Positions 19,601 through 30,900 of a DNA stretch of 64,000 nucleotides are shown piece by piece (position 1 is the first letter of the stretch; each line of letters starts with the position of its first letter). The stretch comes from Isochrysis galbana (Eukaryota > Haptophyta > Isochrysidales > Isochrysidaceae). A program made the translations under genes and the position numbers. Where the stretch lies: contig CM030931.1 in the NCBI GenBank assembly GCA_018136815.1, positions 1,963,398-2,027,397 of the forward strand, written 5' to 3'. The notes below the pieces were generated by a model. It saw only the letters and a list, made by a program, of their open reading frames with translations. It did no database searches and was not told the DNA's origin.

Positions 19601-19854
19601 AGCTGTTGACGGCCCTGTTCCTTCTTTGTCCTTTGAGGTTGCTGCTCCGACGTGATTTCGCCTTGATCCCGCTCTCCTCGTCATCATAGGAAGAGAAGGT
19701 CGAAAAGGTGAAGTCGTCAGCTAATGAGATGGTTGAGCGAGCCCGAGCTTCTCGCGCGTCTGATTCCGCGTCCAGCAACCCCACGGGGCGTGCACCGCGC
19801 CTCTCTCCGACAAAGTCTGGGTTGCGCGGTACCATGAGCTCGAGACGATATTGA
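16672..19854 (+). CDS. PPP4R4: HEAT-repeat phosphatase regulatory subunit, PPP4R4-like
   Basis: Six exons are proposed: 16672-16818, 16901-18305, 18442-18965, 19084-19233, 19361-19558 and 19690-19854, all GT-AG with phases agreeing (introns 82, 136, 118, 127 and 131 bp). The product is 862 residues, close to animal PPP4R4 (about 870). The alpha-helical HEAT body carries LCQDTELDVRCCMCMQL followed by AELVELQEDEHRRVRAEAF, which parallels the corresponding PPP4R4 block very closely. Near the end, FLEALFPLSKDKVPNVRIQV and the DVDVRLTMDAIDNEL region parallel its last HEAT units. The tail is a charged helix rich in Glu/Lys. PPP4R4 binds the PP4 catalytic subunit in the cytosol in animals; the role here is inferred. 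Exon 3 could start elsewhere, but only 18442 keeps frame. Confidence 0.82.
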
Positions 19855-20588
19855 GACTCATGGCGCGCGCGATGGCGACCCCCCTCACTCATGCTGATAC
19901 TGAGCTCCTCGACCCATGGATGACCCAGCGACGTCGCCGCCAAATTCACAAGACTTCCCTGTTGGGTCGCACTGCATGCGGACGTATAGCTGTATGGTGG
20001 ATAGCGCGTGGGCCAGCTGGTTGCTGCCCCGCCTTGCCTGGCGACTAGAGCTGGGCGGCGAGCGAGGGCCGCATGAGTCGAGCCACGATGTGCCCTTCTC
20101 CCGTTATTGGAGTGAGAAGTGAGTCTCCACGCCATCCCCGCCTGTCTTTTGTGTTTGTTTTGCACGTGATACCGCTAGTGTCAGTGTGCGCCCTAGCTGT
20201 ACTCTGTTCGGCGCCCGGCAGGCCCCATTTCCCTTAAGCTTTATTCAAGGTGCATGCTTTATGGCCTTTGACGCGCGTGAGCTGAGCGGTAAAAAGATGC
20301 GCGCGGCGCATCGCGCCGCGCTCTCCGCCTCTTGCCACGGTGACTACCACGATAGTGCCGCTGTGACACACACCGATGAACATACCTGAAACCGCACCCC
20401 CATATTCATATTCCCGCGCTCCGCTACCTGCTCAAGCATGTGCATGTGCGCTCGGCCCTTATGCTTATGCTACGGGTGTAGGACGGTATCGGTTCCTGTA
20501 GAGTTTGCAGTATTGTGTTGGGGAGCTTACTTCATACGTCGGGTATGATAATCAAGCAGGACTGGGCAGAGCTTGAAATTAGCTCTCA
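19855..20588. other. Convergent intergenic spacer
   Basis: Sequence between the ends of the PPP4R4-like and GLT1D1-like genes. It contains short spurious frames and no recognised gene or repeat. Confidence 0.5.
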
Positions 20589-21707
20589 CTAGTTTGGCCT
20601 ACTCGCGAGAACACTTGTGAGAATGCGAGAATATTGTTTTGCCTCATGCTCTGGCGAATGCTCACTTGCTACCATTTCCTGTGCGGCCGACCCCAGCTTG
20701 TTGCACACGGCCGCGTCTTCAAGAAGGAGCCGTGCCTGGGCGACAAGATCGTGAGGTGATTCCGCTAGCATGCCGGTCGCCCCATGCTTCACAAGGGTGG
20801 CATTACCTGTGTTGTGCCGTGCCAGCACTGGAGTTCCTATCGCAAATGCCTCTAAGATTGAGTTGCACATTCCCTCGGAGACAGAGGTGTTAAGCACCGC
20901 TAAAGCAGCTCTCATCGCCAGATGTAGCTTGCGCTGGGAAAGCGCACCGCACCATGCAACCGCGCGCGGAGGATCCAAGGTCCTGATGGCCTTCTGCACA
21001 TCTGCCGAGTATTCGGCATCCAGTTCGGGACCGACGATCCGCAGCACCACGGCACTGCCGTCTTTGCGCCATTCGGCCACCGCCTGGGCTGCGAACAAAA
21101 CATCTTTCACTGGGCGAAGTCCTGCGGGTAGAAGCAAAAGACGTTCGCCATGGCGCACGTCAAGCTCATCGAGCACAGTCCGCTCCTCCTCCGCAAGGTC
21201 GATATCCTCAATTGCACTCCCATCCAAGCTCCGGGCTGGGACTGCAACAACTATCGCCTGAGGCACCAGGTGAGCTTTCGCGGAAACCGTCGGGGAAGCC
21301 CGGATGAGAGCATCTAGCATATCCTGGGTGAATGCGACGATGGCACGCGCCTCGTTGAGCGCCTGCTCCATGATGAGCCGCTTCTCCGGCTGATGTACAT
21401 GGATGTTGACGTCTGTGCCGCCGAGCACGATGACATATGGCACACTCAGCCCGACCATCAGCCTGCCGCTGCGATAGGCGTGGATGCCGACGACAAGCTC
21501 AACCCGCTCCTCGCGCACGCGCCTTTCCAGAGCCTGCACGTCCTCGAACGATCCAATGTCGGCGCAGGTAGAAGTCGCAGGTGCGAGCGCCGCAGCGAGG
21601 CGGTGCGCAGTAACGCAGTTGCCTGTGTGCTCGCGCAGCGAGGCGAGGAGCAGGACGTGGGGCAATCCGAGGGGAGGTGCTGCCTCGCCCTCCATTTCCT
21701 TTTCCAT
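20589..21707 (-). CDS. GT4-type glycosyltransferase, GLT1D1-like
   Basis: A single exon encodes 372 residues. The N-terminal Rossmann domain has VELVVGIHAYRSGRLMVGLS and VPYVIVLGGTDVN, the layout of glycosyltransferase-1-domain-containing protein 1. The C-terminal domain has LLLLPAGLRPVKDVLFA (phosphate-binding Arg/Lys region) and a retaining-GT E-x7-E motif in SVSEGMCNSILEAFAIGTPV. No signal peptide or membrane helix is seen, so it should be cytosolic. Donor and acceptor are unknown for the family. The start at 21707 precedes the first beta strand by about 15 residues and follows a GA-rich (coding strand) leader. Confidence 0.85.
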   Translation of the reverse strand: MEKEMEGEAAPPLGLPHVLLLASLREHTGNCVTAHRLAAALAPATSTCADIGSFEDVQALERRVREERVELVVGIHAYRSGRLMVGLSVPYVIVLGGTDVNIHVHQPEKRLIMEQALNEARAIVAFTQDMLDALIRASPTVSAKAHLVPQAIVVAVPARSLDGSAIEDIDLAEEERTVLDELDVRHGERLLLLPAGLRPVKDVLFAAQAVAEWRKDGSAVVLRIVGPELDAEYSADVQKAIRTLDPPRAVAWCGALSQRKLHLAMRAALAVLNTSVSEGMCNSILEAFAIGTPVLARHNTGNATLVKHGATGMLAESPHDLVAQARLLLEDAAVCNKLGSAAQEMVASEHSPEHEAKQYSRILTSVLASRPN

Positions 21708-21889
21708 CCCGCCCCTGCCCCTTCCCCCTCGTGCCCTCTCCCTCCCCCTCCCTCCTCACTTGGCTCTGAGCCGCCGAGTCGGCCGACGCCGCTGAGCCGC
21801 GCAGAACAGATCCACAGATCCTCCTGCCAGGGAGGTACAATAGGTAAACTAGAAGGAGTACAATTACACTCCCGAATCTTCACGCCATG

Positions 21890-22730
21890 ACCTCATGTCT
21901 TCGTCAGAGTGTTCTTGTTCTTGTTGTGCGAGCATAGCCTTATTGTTTTGGGACCGTGCCCTCGGCGGCAACGGAGCCCCTACCCCGCGATGGGGGTGTG
22001 CGCTGTTGGCTGTTGGCGCATGGCTTGTCCGGTGTATGGACGGCTAGGGTTGCTAGCCAATAACATGATACATGATACAAGAACAAGATGCAAGATTCAG
22101 AAGCTGCAACCTGCAACCTAAGGTTCCGTTTTTTTCTTTTTCTGCCGGCACCCCTCCATTTTGGTATAAAATTATAACAGTACCCACGTACTCTTTGAGG
22201 GGCGATAGGAGATCGGCCCCCCAAAGGGCGCCCGGGGAGGGGAGTTCCGCGGGGGATAGTGTCCACGCTCCAAAGTCAAAGAAAGTCCTTCACCGTTCAT
22301 CGGGGGGGAAGAAATTATAAGAATTGTGAAATGTCCACGCTCCAACTAATATCTAAGTAAAGGGGGAAGGGGGGGTCTCACACTATTATTATACTACTAG
22401 TAGTAGATTATAGGGGTCACCGAGGTATCCTCCCTTCCGCTCCCCCCAGCTCCCTCCCGCTCTGCTCCCAATTCCCAATAAAAATAATCTTAACTGGGAC
22501 GAGTATGGGCGTATGCGTATGGGCACCTTCACCAAGATTCGCATTCGGTGACTAACTTGACGACAGAAGAAAAGATGCGATCAAAATCAACGCCAAGTCG
22601 CTGAGTGCTGAGTGTTGCCATCGGCCATCGGCAATCGGCAACTAGTCGCGCCTTGAGTGTCTCGATTGATTCATCAACTATAACTTTGCGTTTGACGTTT
22701 GACCGCAAAGACACCGGCGGCTAGCGCGGC
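21890..22730. other. Intergenic region without recognised content
   Basis: Mixed AT-rich and GC-rich sequence, including a small TACTACTAGTAGTA palindrome near 22390. No gene, RNA or matching repeat is seen. Confidence 0.4.
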
Positions 22731-22732
22731 GC

Positions 22733-22795
22733 TTTGTTTGGCCCTCCTCCCCGCCGGGAGTCGGGTGAATGAAATTCTGGATTGGGTCGGGCAAC
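22733..22795 (-). repeat. Repeat family K, copy 1
   Basis: GGCCCTCCTCCCCGCCGGGA followed by GTCGGGTGAATGAAATTCTG is the inverse of 35424-35490. Confidence 0.8.
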
Positions 22796-22873
22796 TCCAT
22801 TTGGGTGTTTGGACTGGGGAGGAAACGGCGAACGACGGGCTAAGTTGCTAGAGTGCAACGACGCAGCGAACAA

Positions 22874-23095
22874 CGACGGACAACGATCCTGAGGACAATA
22901 GGACACACCGACTCACGGACACACCAGAATCATTCATCTAACTAAATAAACCAAGCGGAACATCAAGTAACCGAGACCCCAAATAGCCGATAACTTAAAC
23001 ACGTCGCGAGAGACGGAGAGAGAGAGCGCGAGAGGGAGCGCGAGAGCGAGAGAGACTCCGCAGCGACGCAGCGACGGCCGGAGCGTGTCTGATGT
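22874..23095 (+). repeat. Repeat family J, copy 2
   Basis: It is collinear with 8032-8222 and slightly longer because of extra GAGAGC units. Confidence 0.8.
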
Positions 23096-23228
23096 CTGAG
23101 TCGGGGGTCGACAAGCATCAAGTAGAGTGAGATGTGAGACCACGGTCGAGCTGGAGCTGGGTTTGGCGTTTGGCGGAAGCGGTCGAGGCGGCGACCGCGG
23201 TCTAGGGACGGCTCAACGACGACACGAC

Positions 23229-23782
23229 AACTAAGTTTATACTTAGTTCGCCCATGGGTCATGGGGGGGCACGAGCCCCCCTCTCTCTCCACTCCTCCCC
23301 TGCCTGCCATGGGGGAGGAACCACCCACTCTCCTGGCACGCCTGAAGGCCTGCCAGAATCACACTGCCCTGCTGACCCATCCCTCTCCCCTCAGGCACGC
23401 CTGAATCGCCCGCCCTGGCCTGTCGTGGGCAGCCCATCCCTCTGACTAGCCCCTCCTCCCCCTGGGCCCCCCTGTTCAGGACCCCCAGCCAACTCCAGTC
23501 GACCCGCAGGGGCTCGGAGCGCCAGCGAGAGAGAGTTTGGAGGGGCCAGGGGCCAGGGCCATGCCCCAGCCTCACCTGCAGCGTGGACTCGAGGAGAGGA
23601 CGCGCTGGGGTGTGCGGGGTCGGTGCATGCTGCATGCACTAGGAGGAGGACAAATATCGAGGGGAGGGGGCAGTGCCCCCACCCCCCGGTATCACTCGGA
23701 CACCTGGCCCGTCAGGCATGGCGGGATTCCGGGACTGAAACGTTATGTCCAATTAGCTAGTGGGGTTGGCTAGGATATAACA
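23229..23782 (-). repeat. Repeat family A, copy 3 (inverted)
   Basis: The outer end is GTTATATCCTAGCCAACCCC (minus strand from 23781). The inner end is the 20-bp near-palindrome AACTAAGTTTATACTTAGTT at 23229-23248. The body matches 1-859 with an internal deletion of about 300 bp. Confidence 0.85.
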
Positions 23783-24120
23783 TTGATTATTTTTTTAATC
23801 CACGACGACACGACTGCCGCGTCGAAGTCTTCCGCGTCCGGCGTGCGATGCGCAACGCGCAATGCGAAACGCATCGGCGACACAGCTCGCTCCTCCTCTC
23901 CATCCTTTTCTTGGTCATCGTCCTTGTCCTCTGAAGGGGGCATGGCGCGCGCAGGTAACATGCGCCGCTTGAGAACGGCAAGAATTTCAATAAAGGGACG
24001 CGAGAAAACCGTCAAAACCCGAGGTGAGAAAATGTTCCACGCACTTGTTTGTTGTTTGCAATTTGAAACAGTCTGCATGAGATGCACGACCGGCTGCAGT
24101 TGCAGTAGAAACAAAAACAT
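23783..24120. other. Spacer
   Basis: No gene or repeat is recognised. Confidence 0.4.
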
Positions 24121-24510
24121 CTGAAGATTCTGGGCTACACACCTACTAGACTAGGGTACTCCCCTATCTCTACAGACATCGCCCTTAACTTCTCTTTCCT
24201 CCACCTCCTCCTTTTCCCCCCTTCATTCCTTTGTCTTCGGTATCCGGGGTTCGGCTCAGGTGCGCTACCACGAGCCTGGTTCAGGCAAAAGCCGCAAAAG
24301 TGCGGCGGGAGATGTGTACTTTTCGTTCTTCCAAAAGCGGAGGCCGCGATTCATCGGCGATTCTCCAGGGACAGGAACAGGTATATTACGCGCGCGTATA
24401 CACTTACACTTGTCCGCAGGCACACTTCCGACAGTCTTGCCCCAGTCCGCCCCTTGCGTCAGGCCCGTCATTGTGCACGCGGCCCCCCCACACTGTTGAC
24501 TACTACGGGT
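24121..24510. repeat. Repeat family E, copy 3 (rearranged)
   Basis: The left part (24121-24260) carries the family's T-rich end and ATTCCTTTGTCTTCGG block in inverted orientation. The right part (24400-24490) carries the TTGCCCCAGTCCGCCCCTTG core in direct orientation. The two halves are therefore inverted relative to each other. Confidence 0.65.
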
Positions 24511-24722
24511 GCGCAAATGCAAATGCTGACCTGACAAATACAAATGTCACAGTTGCTAGAAGCTTCAATACTACATCACACAGCACCATTTACAGACGTT
24601 GTGCACCTAGCGGAGTTTGATGGGCATGAGGAAGGCGATGCCGCTTAGCTTCCGAAATGGGGGCAAGTCTACCCGATTTGCTGGCAAAGTTCGTTGCGCG
24701 ATCGAATCTACAAGTTGCGCCC

Positions 24723-27161
24723 TCAAGAACGGAAAGTGGATAATCCGTCTAGACTGATGACATGAGTTGGTGGCACATGCAGGTCCTCGTTCACCTTGGA
24801 GGAGAGGTATTGGTTGAGGAGTGCCTTCAGCTCATCGTTTTGCTGTTGCATCTCGCTCACTTCATTGATGAGGTTCCCACGGTTTACCAACAGCTGGTGA
24901 TATTTCTGCATCGCCCGGTCAAGGGCGTTCCAAACGCGAGTCGTCTTGTCACTGATGACATTCGACATGCGCTCCCAAAACTCACGCTCCTCGCGGCGTG
25001 TGCCCTCGTGCCCAGTATCCTTCGCCGAGCGCTTGGTGAACTTTATGCCGTCGCTACCCTGCCCCTCTGATTGGTGCTCCTCGACAAATGCCTTGATGGC
25101 CTTAATGGCATCATTGGGGTGGATGAGCTCGTGGTTGTCCGCATCGGCAAGGAAGAAGGAGAGGAGCTTCTCGACATCGGCGGCGCCCTCGACGCCGAGA
25201 ACTTTGAGTATGGAGTCAATTTTTAACAAGTTCTGCTCATCAGGCGACAGCGAATCTAACAGCTTCTGGATCTTGCCCTCAACAAGGAAGCCAGCTTCAT
25301 TGCACAAGAGCTCAAGCATCCTCTTAATATTCTCATTGTCCATTTGGCTGCGAGCGACCGCCCCATCTTCCCCATACCGAGAGTTCTGCAGCGTAGCAGT
25401 GCCCCCCGCCGCGCCATCCGTGCCCGATTTAAAAATCTGCTCAGAAGGCGGGAACCAGTTCAGGCCAAGCTGGTGCTCGTGGATGATCTTGTCGGCTTGC
25501 AAGACCTTGCGCATCAGATCGGTCACGATCTCCTCGTTCATCTGCCAGACCTCACGATAGCGCTTGGTGTCGGCAACCTCAAAGTGTTGGAACTTGTTCT
25601 GTAAGTCTTTGAACTGCTCCGTGATGCGTTTGTACTCCTCGGTGAGGTCTTGGTTCTGACTCTTGTATCGCTTCTCCTCGCGCGCATATTTGGCCTTCAG
25701 TGCACTTAGCACATCTGTCATCCTCGTCAACTTCTTCTTCTGCTGCTTGATTGTGTTGGCGTTCTCTGCGTCTCGCTCAACAAGCACGCGGTAATTGTAG
25801 TCGAGCTTCTCTTGGTTGAGTTGGTAGGTGGCACGCATCTCCTCTAGCTGCTGCTCAAGCGTCTGGATTTCGGTTTCGAGTTTGATCTTCAAAATGTTGT
25901 AGTCCTCCGCATCCTGCGTGGCGAGAGGCGAATGGGTCAGCGGTCCACGGTTGGTCGTGGAGAGGGATGGATGAGCGCTTCACGAGGCGGTCCACGACGT
26001 GGTACACCAAGTGGGCAATGCCAGGGGGAGCAAGCCCGCGGGAGGCCGCGCGGCTGCTGCAATCATGCGACGCACCTGAACTCGCTGCGCTTCGAGCTGG
26101 CGCTGGTCCTCGTCCACTCGCCTCCGTCTGGCTTCCATGTACTGCTCTTCTTTCTCTCGCCTCTTGTCCATCAATGCATTGATCTCAGTCTCGTGCGCCT
26201 GCATGAGCTCATGCCGCTCCTGCGAGCAAGATCGGACGAGCGTCATTGATGGTGTGTTGGCAGATGATACATCTAGGCAGAGCAATGCTGTGCGATTCTC
26301 TTGCATGCGAGGAGTGGGCCAAAACCAAACGGCAGTCCTCGACCAAGTCCCCCGGGCGTCGCGGCGAGCGCGATCCGGCCGCCACTCCACCTGCATGAAG
26401 GCGGTTTCCACCTCCTCGAGCTCGTCCTCATACGCCCTACGCAGGGCGGTAAACTGTCGGCCCATGCGTTCGAGTAGAGTGTCAACGTCTTCCGATTGCT
26501 TCTTGAGCGACTTGATGTACTCGTCGTCCTTCGCCTTGAGCTCGAGACGGAAGTCTTTGATCAGACGGTCCTTCGATTGGGTTATACGATCACACGCCTC
26601 GCGCTGCACCTCGATCTCGTGAAGGAGCTCTTGGGGGATCTCCTTGTCGAAGAGCGCAGACCACTTCATGGCGACGGCTGCGTTTTGGCGCGCTGAAGAC
26701 TCCGCCTCATATAGCAGCTTCTGGCGGCGGCTCTGTCGGTTGGACTCCTCGTTGATCCGCCGCTCGTTCTCGCGCATGTCGCCGGTGATGCGGACTTGGG
26801 TCACCTCGGCGCCACCATCGACCTGGAGCCAGTGGGACGGGGGCAAGCTTGGATGGGCGGTCTGCCGACCAGTCTTCAACGCGGTGTTCGAGCACGTGTC
26901 ACCTGGATCTTGTCGATGCGCGAGCGAGACTCTGCAATCTGCTGGTTGGACCTCGACTCAGCCTGCTTCTCCTTCTCCATGCGCTCTTTGTCTGAGGCGA
27001 GGGTGCAGGAGAGTAAAGAACCAGCGCGGCGGAGCGCGACCGGGAGAGACGGGCGCCGCCGCACCTTGCTCGCTGGTGACGACGTTCTTCTCCTCGATGC
27101 GCTTGCGCCGCGCCGCGATGCGCTGCTCGCGATCGAGCACAGGCTCTCCCTCGCCCTCCAT
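24723..27161 (-). CDS. DRC1: Dynein regulatory complex subunit 1 (DRC1/CCDC164)
   Basis: Five exons are proposed: 27161-27065, 26991-26903, 26822-26391, 26219-26076 and 25913-24723, with GT-AG introns of 73-171 bp and consistent phases. The product is 650 residues and almost entirely coiled coil. Hallmarks are EQRIAARRKRIEEK and QQIAESRSRIDKIQ near the N-terminus, the region before the fourth intron continuing as DAEDYNILKIKLETEIQTLE (the most conserved DRC1 stretch), and a C-terminal block LNQYLSSKVNEDLHVPPTH. DRC1 anchors the nexin-dynein regulatory complex between outer doublets of motile cilia. The gene is transcribed away from IFT121, with 814 bp between start codons. Confidence 0.93.
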
Positions 27162-27183
27162 CGCCGCCTCCCTCCCTCTCTAC

Positions 27184-27238
<55 letters not shown>

Positions 27239-27488
27239 CCCCCCCCCTCTCCCTCCCTCTCTCTCCCCCTCCCCCCTCCTGCCGCCCGAGCGAGAGCCCC
27301 TCAGCCGCAACGACTCCCTTCCGTTCTTTTTACCCCATAGACAGGCTCTCTTTAATCTCGTTCGGATAGTCGGTGTCTCGGCGTGTGGGCCTCTCTACTA
27401 TAAAACTCTCCCTCTTGGCGCGGCCCCTCGCCCCCTTCGCCTGTTGAGGGGATGGCGGGCGGTTGAGGCAGGAGAGAGAGAGCGAGAC

Positions 27489-27537
<49 letters not shown>

Positions 27538-27975
27538 GGGAGGTTGGGGCAGAGAGCGTGAGTGTGGAGGCAAGGCGAGAGAGGAAAGAGGTCTGCCCCC
27601 CCCTCTCGGCGGAGAGCTGAAAGCATCATCCTGGAGCACGTAAGGAACCTAAGTAACGACACCCTCTCTTTCTCTCTCTCTCCCTCCGTCCCTTCTCCCC
27701 CTCTCCTCTCGCTCCAACCCTCTCTCCTTCATCTCGTGGCGCTGCTCTCGACGTTTTAGCTTGGCGAGACCCCCCGCGAGGATCCAATAAATGGCTTAAA
27801 AGACGTAAGAGAGAGGAAAATACTGCAGGAGCGCGGGCAGGCCAGCGAGCGGGCAGACGCGGCGCGGCGGCGGCCAACCGCTCTCGCGCCCCACTCCCTC
27901 CCTCCCTTCTCTCGCTCCCCCCCCCCCCCCCCCCATCGCTGCGGCATCTCCGGCTGTGAGGCGTGCGTGTGGAGC
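27162..27975. promoter_or_regulatory. Shared divergent upstream region of DRC1 and IFT121
   Basis: The region lies between the divergent start codons of two ciliary genes. It contains (CT)n at 27182-27270, a (GA)n tract at 27473-27536, another CT-rich tract at 27660-27735 and a C-run at 27919-27934. A bidirectional promoter is inferred from layout only. I found no convincing RFX X-box. Confidence 0.5.
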
Positions 27976-30900
27976 ATGTTTGTCTACCTCTCCAAGAAGA
28001 TTGCCATCCCCAACGGCGTGAAGCTCAAGAGCCTGAGCTGGAACAGCGTCAACGGGTGGATCGTGTGTGGAGGAGAGACGGGGCTGCTCAAGGTGAGCAA
28101 GAGGGGGAGGGAGGGAGGTGAGGGAGGGGGGAGGGGCGAGGGGGAGACAGGTTGGAGGGCGGGGGGGAAGGGAGGGGGGTAAGCGGGAGAGAGATGAAGT
28201 GGGGAGGAGGCAGGGATTGAGCAGGCGAGCGAAGGGCGAGAGGGGAGGGGGGCAGCATGGGACGCAGTATGCGGCACAGCGGACCCAACCGAGGGGCGGG
28301 GGGCGGGAGGGGGCGTGGGAATGTTCCATCTACACGGAACTCGAGATGGTGGGGACGGGAGGAATGCCGAGCACTCAACATACTAGTTCGCTCGCTTCCC
28401 CCGGCCTAGTATTGGTCGCTAGAGGTTCTCCCGTGCGGACATGCCCATGAGAGCGCGCGTCCCCTCCTTTCTCCCGCTTTGCTGCTCGCGAGTTGTGCGG
28501 CCCGCTCTGCAATGCAACGGAAAGCACTTACTTGCAGCCGGCGATGACGCTTCGGATCTTCCAACGGCCCAAACTTTCCAACGGCCGTACCGCTTCAGGT
28601 GCTCAAGCTGGACTCTGCACAGCAAGTGGAAAAATCAAAGGGTGCGGGCGCTCCTTCCAACCTCTCGATGAATCAGACCCTCGAGGGCCACAACGGCGCG
28701 GTGCGCAGCGCACTTTCTCACGCGCAGCAGGCCATGACGCGCTGATGTGGGGACGTGGCGGAGATCCTGCTGCTGCGCGGGGCTGTAGCCATGAGCGGCG
28801 GCTGCCTGGGCCGCACAACCGGTGGTGCGCAGTACCGCTTTTGCACGTATCATGCCGCCGTCCGCGTGCATAGGTGGTTTGTGTGTGCTGGAACGAGAAC
28901 TACCGCAAGTTGACCACCTCGGACCAAAACGGCATGATCATCGTGTGGATGTTGCACAAAGGAATGTGGTACGAGGAGATGATCAACAACCGGAACAAGT
29001 CTACTGTGCGAGGCATGCGGTGGACCCCAGATGGGCAGCGCATATGCATTATCTACGAAGACGGTGCAGTGATTGTGGGTTCGGTTGACGGCAATCGCTT
29101 GTGGGGCAAGGAGATCAAGACAGAGCTGGCGCACGTCGAGTGGTCGCCCGACGGACGGAACATCCTCTTTTGCACAAAGTCCTGCGAGGTGCACATCTAC
29201 GACTCCGTCGGCAACTTCGTCTCAAAGTTGCCGCTCTACTGCCTCGAGGACTCTGCTGCGGCCACCTCTCTCGTTGGCATCCAGTGGTACGACGGCGCCG
29301 AGGGGCTGCTCAGCCTCAATCAACCCGTCCTCGCGATTGGCTTTGAGAACGGCCGGCTGCAGCTGATGCGCGACGAGACAGACACGGCACCCGTCCTAGT
29401 GGATGCCGGCATGTCGCTCTCGACGATGCAATGGAATTCTAACGGCTCGGTCCTGGCGGTCGCCGGCACTCTCTCCACCACCAACTCGAGCGGTGAGCGG
29501 CGGGACGTTTGCATGGTCCAGTTCTATACGCCAAATGGTCAGCACATGCGAACCCTCAAAGTGCCCGGCTCGACCATGTCGGCGCTTTCTTGGGAGGGCG
29601 GCTCGCTCCGCGTGGCCCTCGCCGTCGACTCGTACATCTACTTCGCAAACATCCGGCCTGACTACCGCTGGGGTTTCATCGAGGACACGCTCATCTACTC
29701 CTTCACCACGCCCGAGCGGCACGAATCAGCGCTGTTCTTCTGGAACACCAAGACAGACGAGGGGTTCACTAAAATCCTTACCAAGCCGCTCGTCACCCTC
29801 CACGCGTCGGGCGACTGCTGCGTTTATGCCACGCAGGCCGAGGACGCCGCCAATCAGCACGTGCTGCGCCTCTGTTCGGCCAACGGCTCCCCCATTGACC
29901 AAAAGTACATCGACCTCGAGCCGGCGTTCATTACGCTCACACGGTACCATGTGGTCGCCGCCTCCGCAGATGCCGTGTATGTGTGGCAGTACCGTACCCT
30001 GACCAATAAGCTCACTTCTGTTGATGCGGGTACCGGGTCGCTCCGGCGGAAGGAGGGTCGCGAGCGCTGCTGGCACATCGACGACGCCATCCGCTCCAGC
30101 TCGGAGCCAGTGGCAATGGTTGCCGGCCGTGAGGCGTCCAAGGACCCGATTATCGCGATCGCCGCATCCTCGGCGTGTCTTCTAGTCGCGCGCGAATCAG
30201 GGGCACTCCTCCGCTTCTCGCTGCCACACATTGACCTCGAGCACACGTACCAGATCCGCGGCCGTACGCAGTCCATCAGCATCAACAGCAATTCGACGCG
30301 CGTGTCGCTCATCGATGCCAATGGGCTGCTAACGCTGTTCGATCTGGACACGACCAAGGGCAAGGGGGGTGAGGTGCTTCTACCCTCGGCCGGCGAAGAG
30401 CCGCCCGTGCGCTTTGAGCGGAAAGATGTGTGGCAGGTCCTTTGGGCGGAGGACAACGCTTCGCTCTTCGCCGTCATGGAGAAGTCACGGATGCTAGTTT
30501 TCCGCGACTTGCTACCTGATGAGCCTGTCCTGACCTCGGGCTATCTGTGCTCGTTCTCCGGCCTGGAAGTGCGCGCTGCGATGTTGGACACCATCATGCG
30601 CGAACCAAGGCGGCCAGAGAGGCGCCTCATGCAGACGTTTCAGACCATGTCGTTGCGTGAGGCGCAAACTGCCGCGCGAGAATCGTCGCTGACTGATGCC
30701 TTCAGCTTCGTCGAGGCCAACCCCCATCCGCGCCTCTGGCGGCTGGTGGCCGAGACAGCGCTGCAAAAGCTGGACTTTGGGGTGGCGGACAAGGCGTTTG
30801 TGCACGCCGAGGACTACATGGGCATACACTTCGTCAAGCGGCTGCGGCTGCTCGATGACGCCAAGAAGCAAGCGGCCGAGGTTGCTACCTACTTCTCGCA

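Noticed and set aside
16672..19854. Condensin subunit CAP-G
   Set aside because: My first impression from the HEAT repeats. The LCQDTELDVRCCMCMQL block and last-HEAT similarity fit PPP4R4 much better, and length agrees.
27162..27975. RFX X-box in the DRC1/IFT121 intergenic region
   Set aside because: No GTNRCC-N-RGYAAC match by eye; the nearest candidate (around 27645) lacks one half-site.
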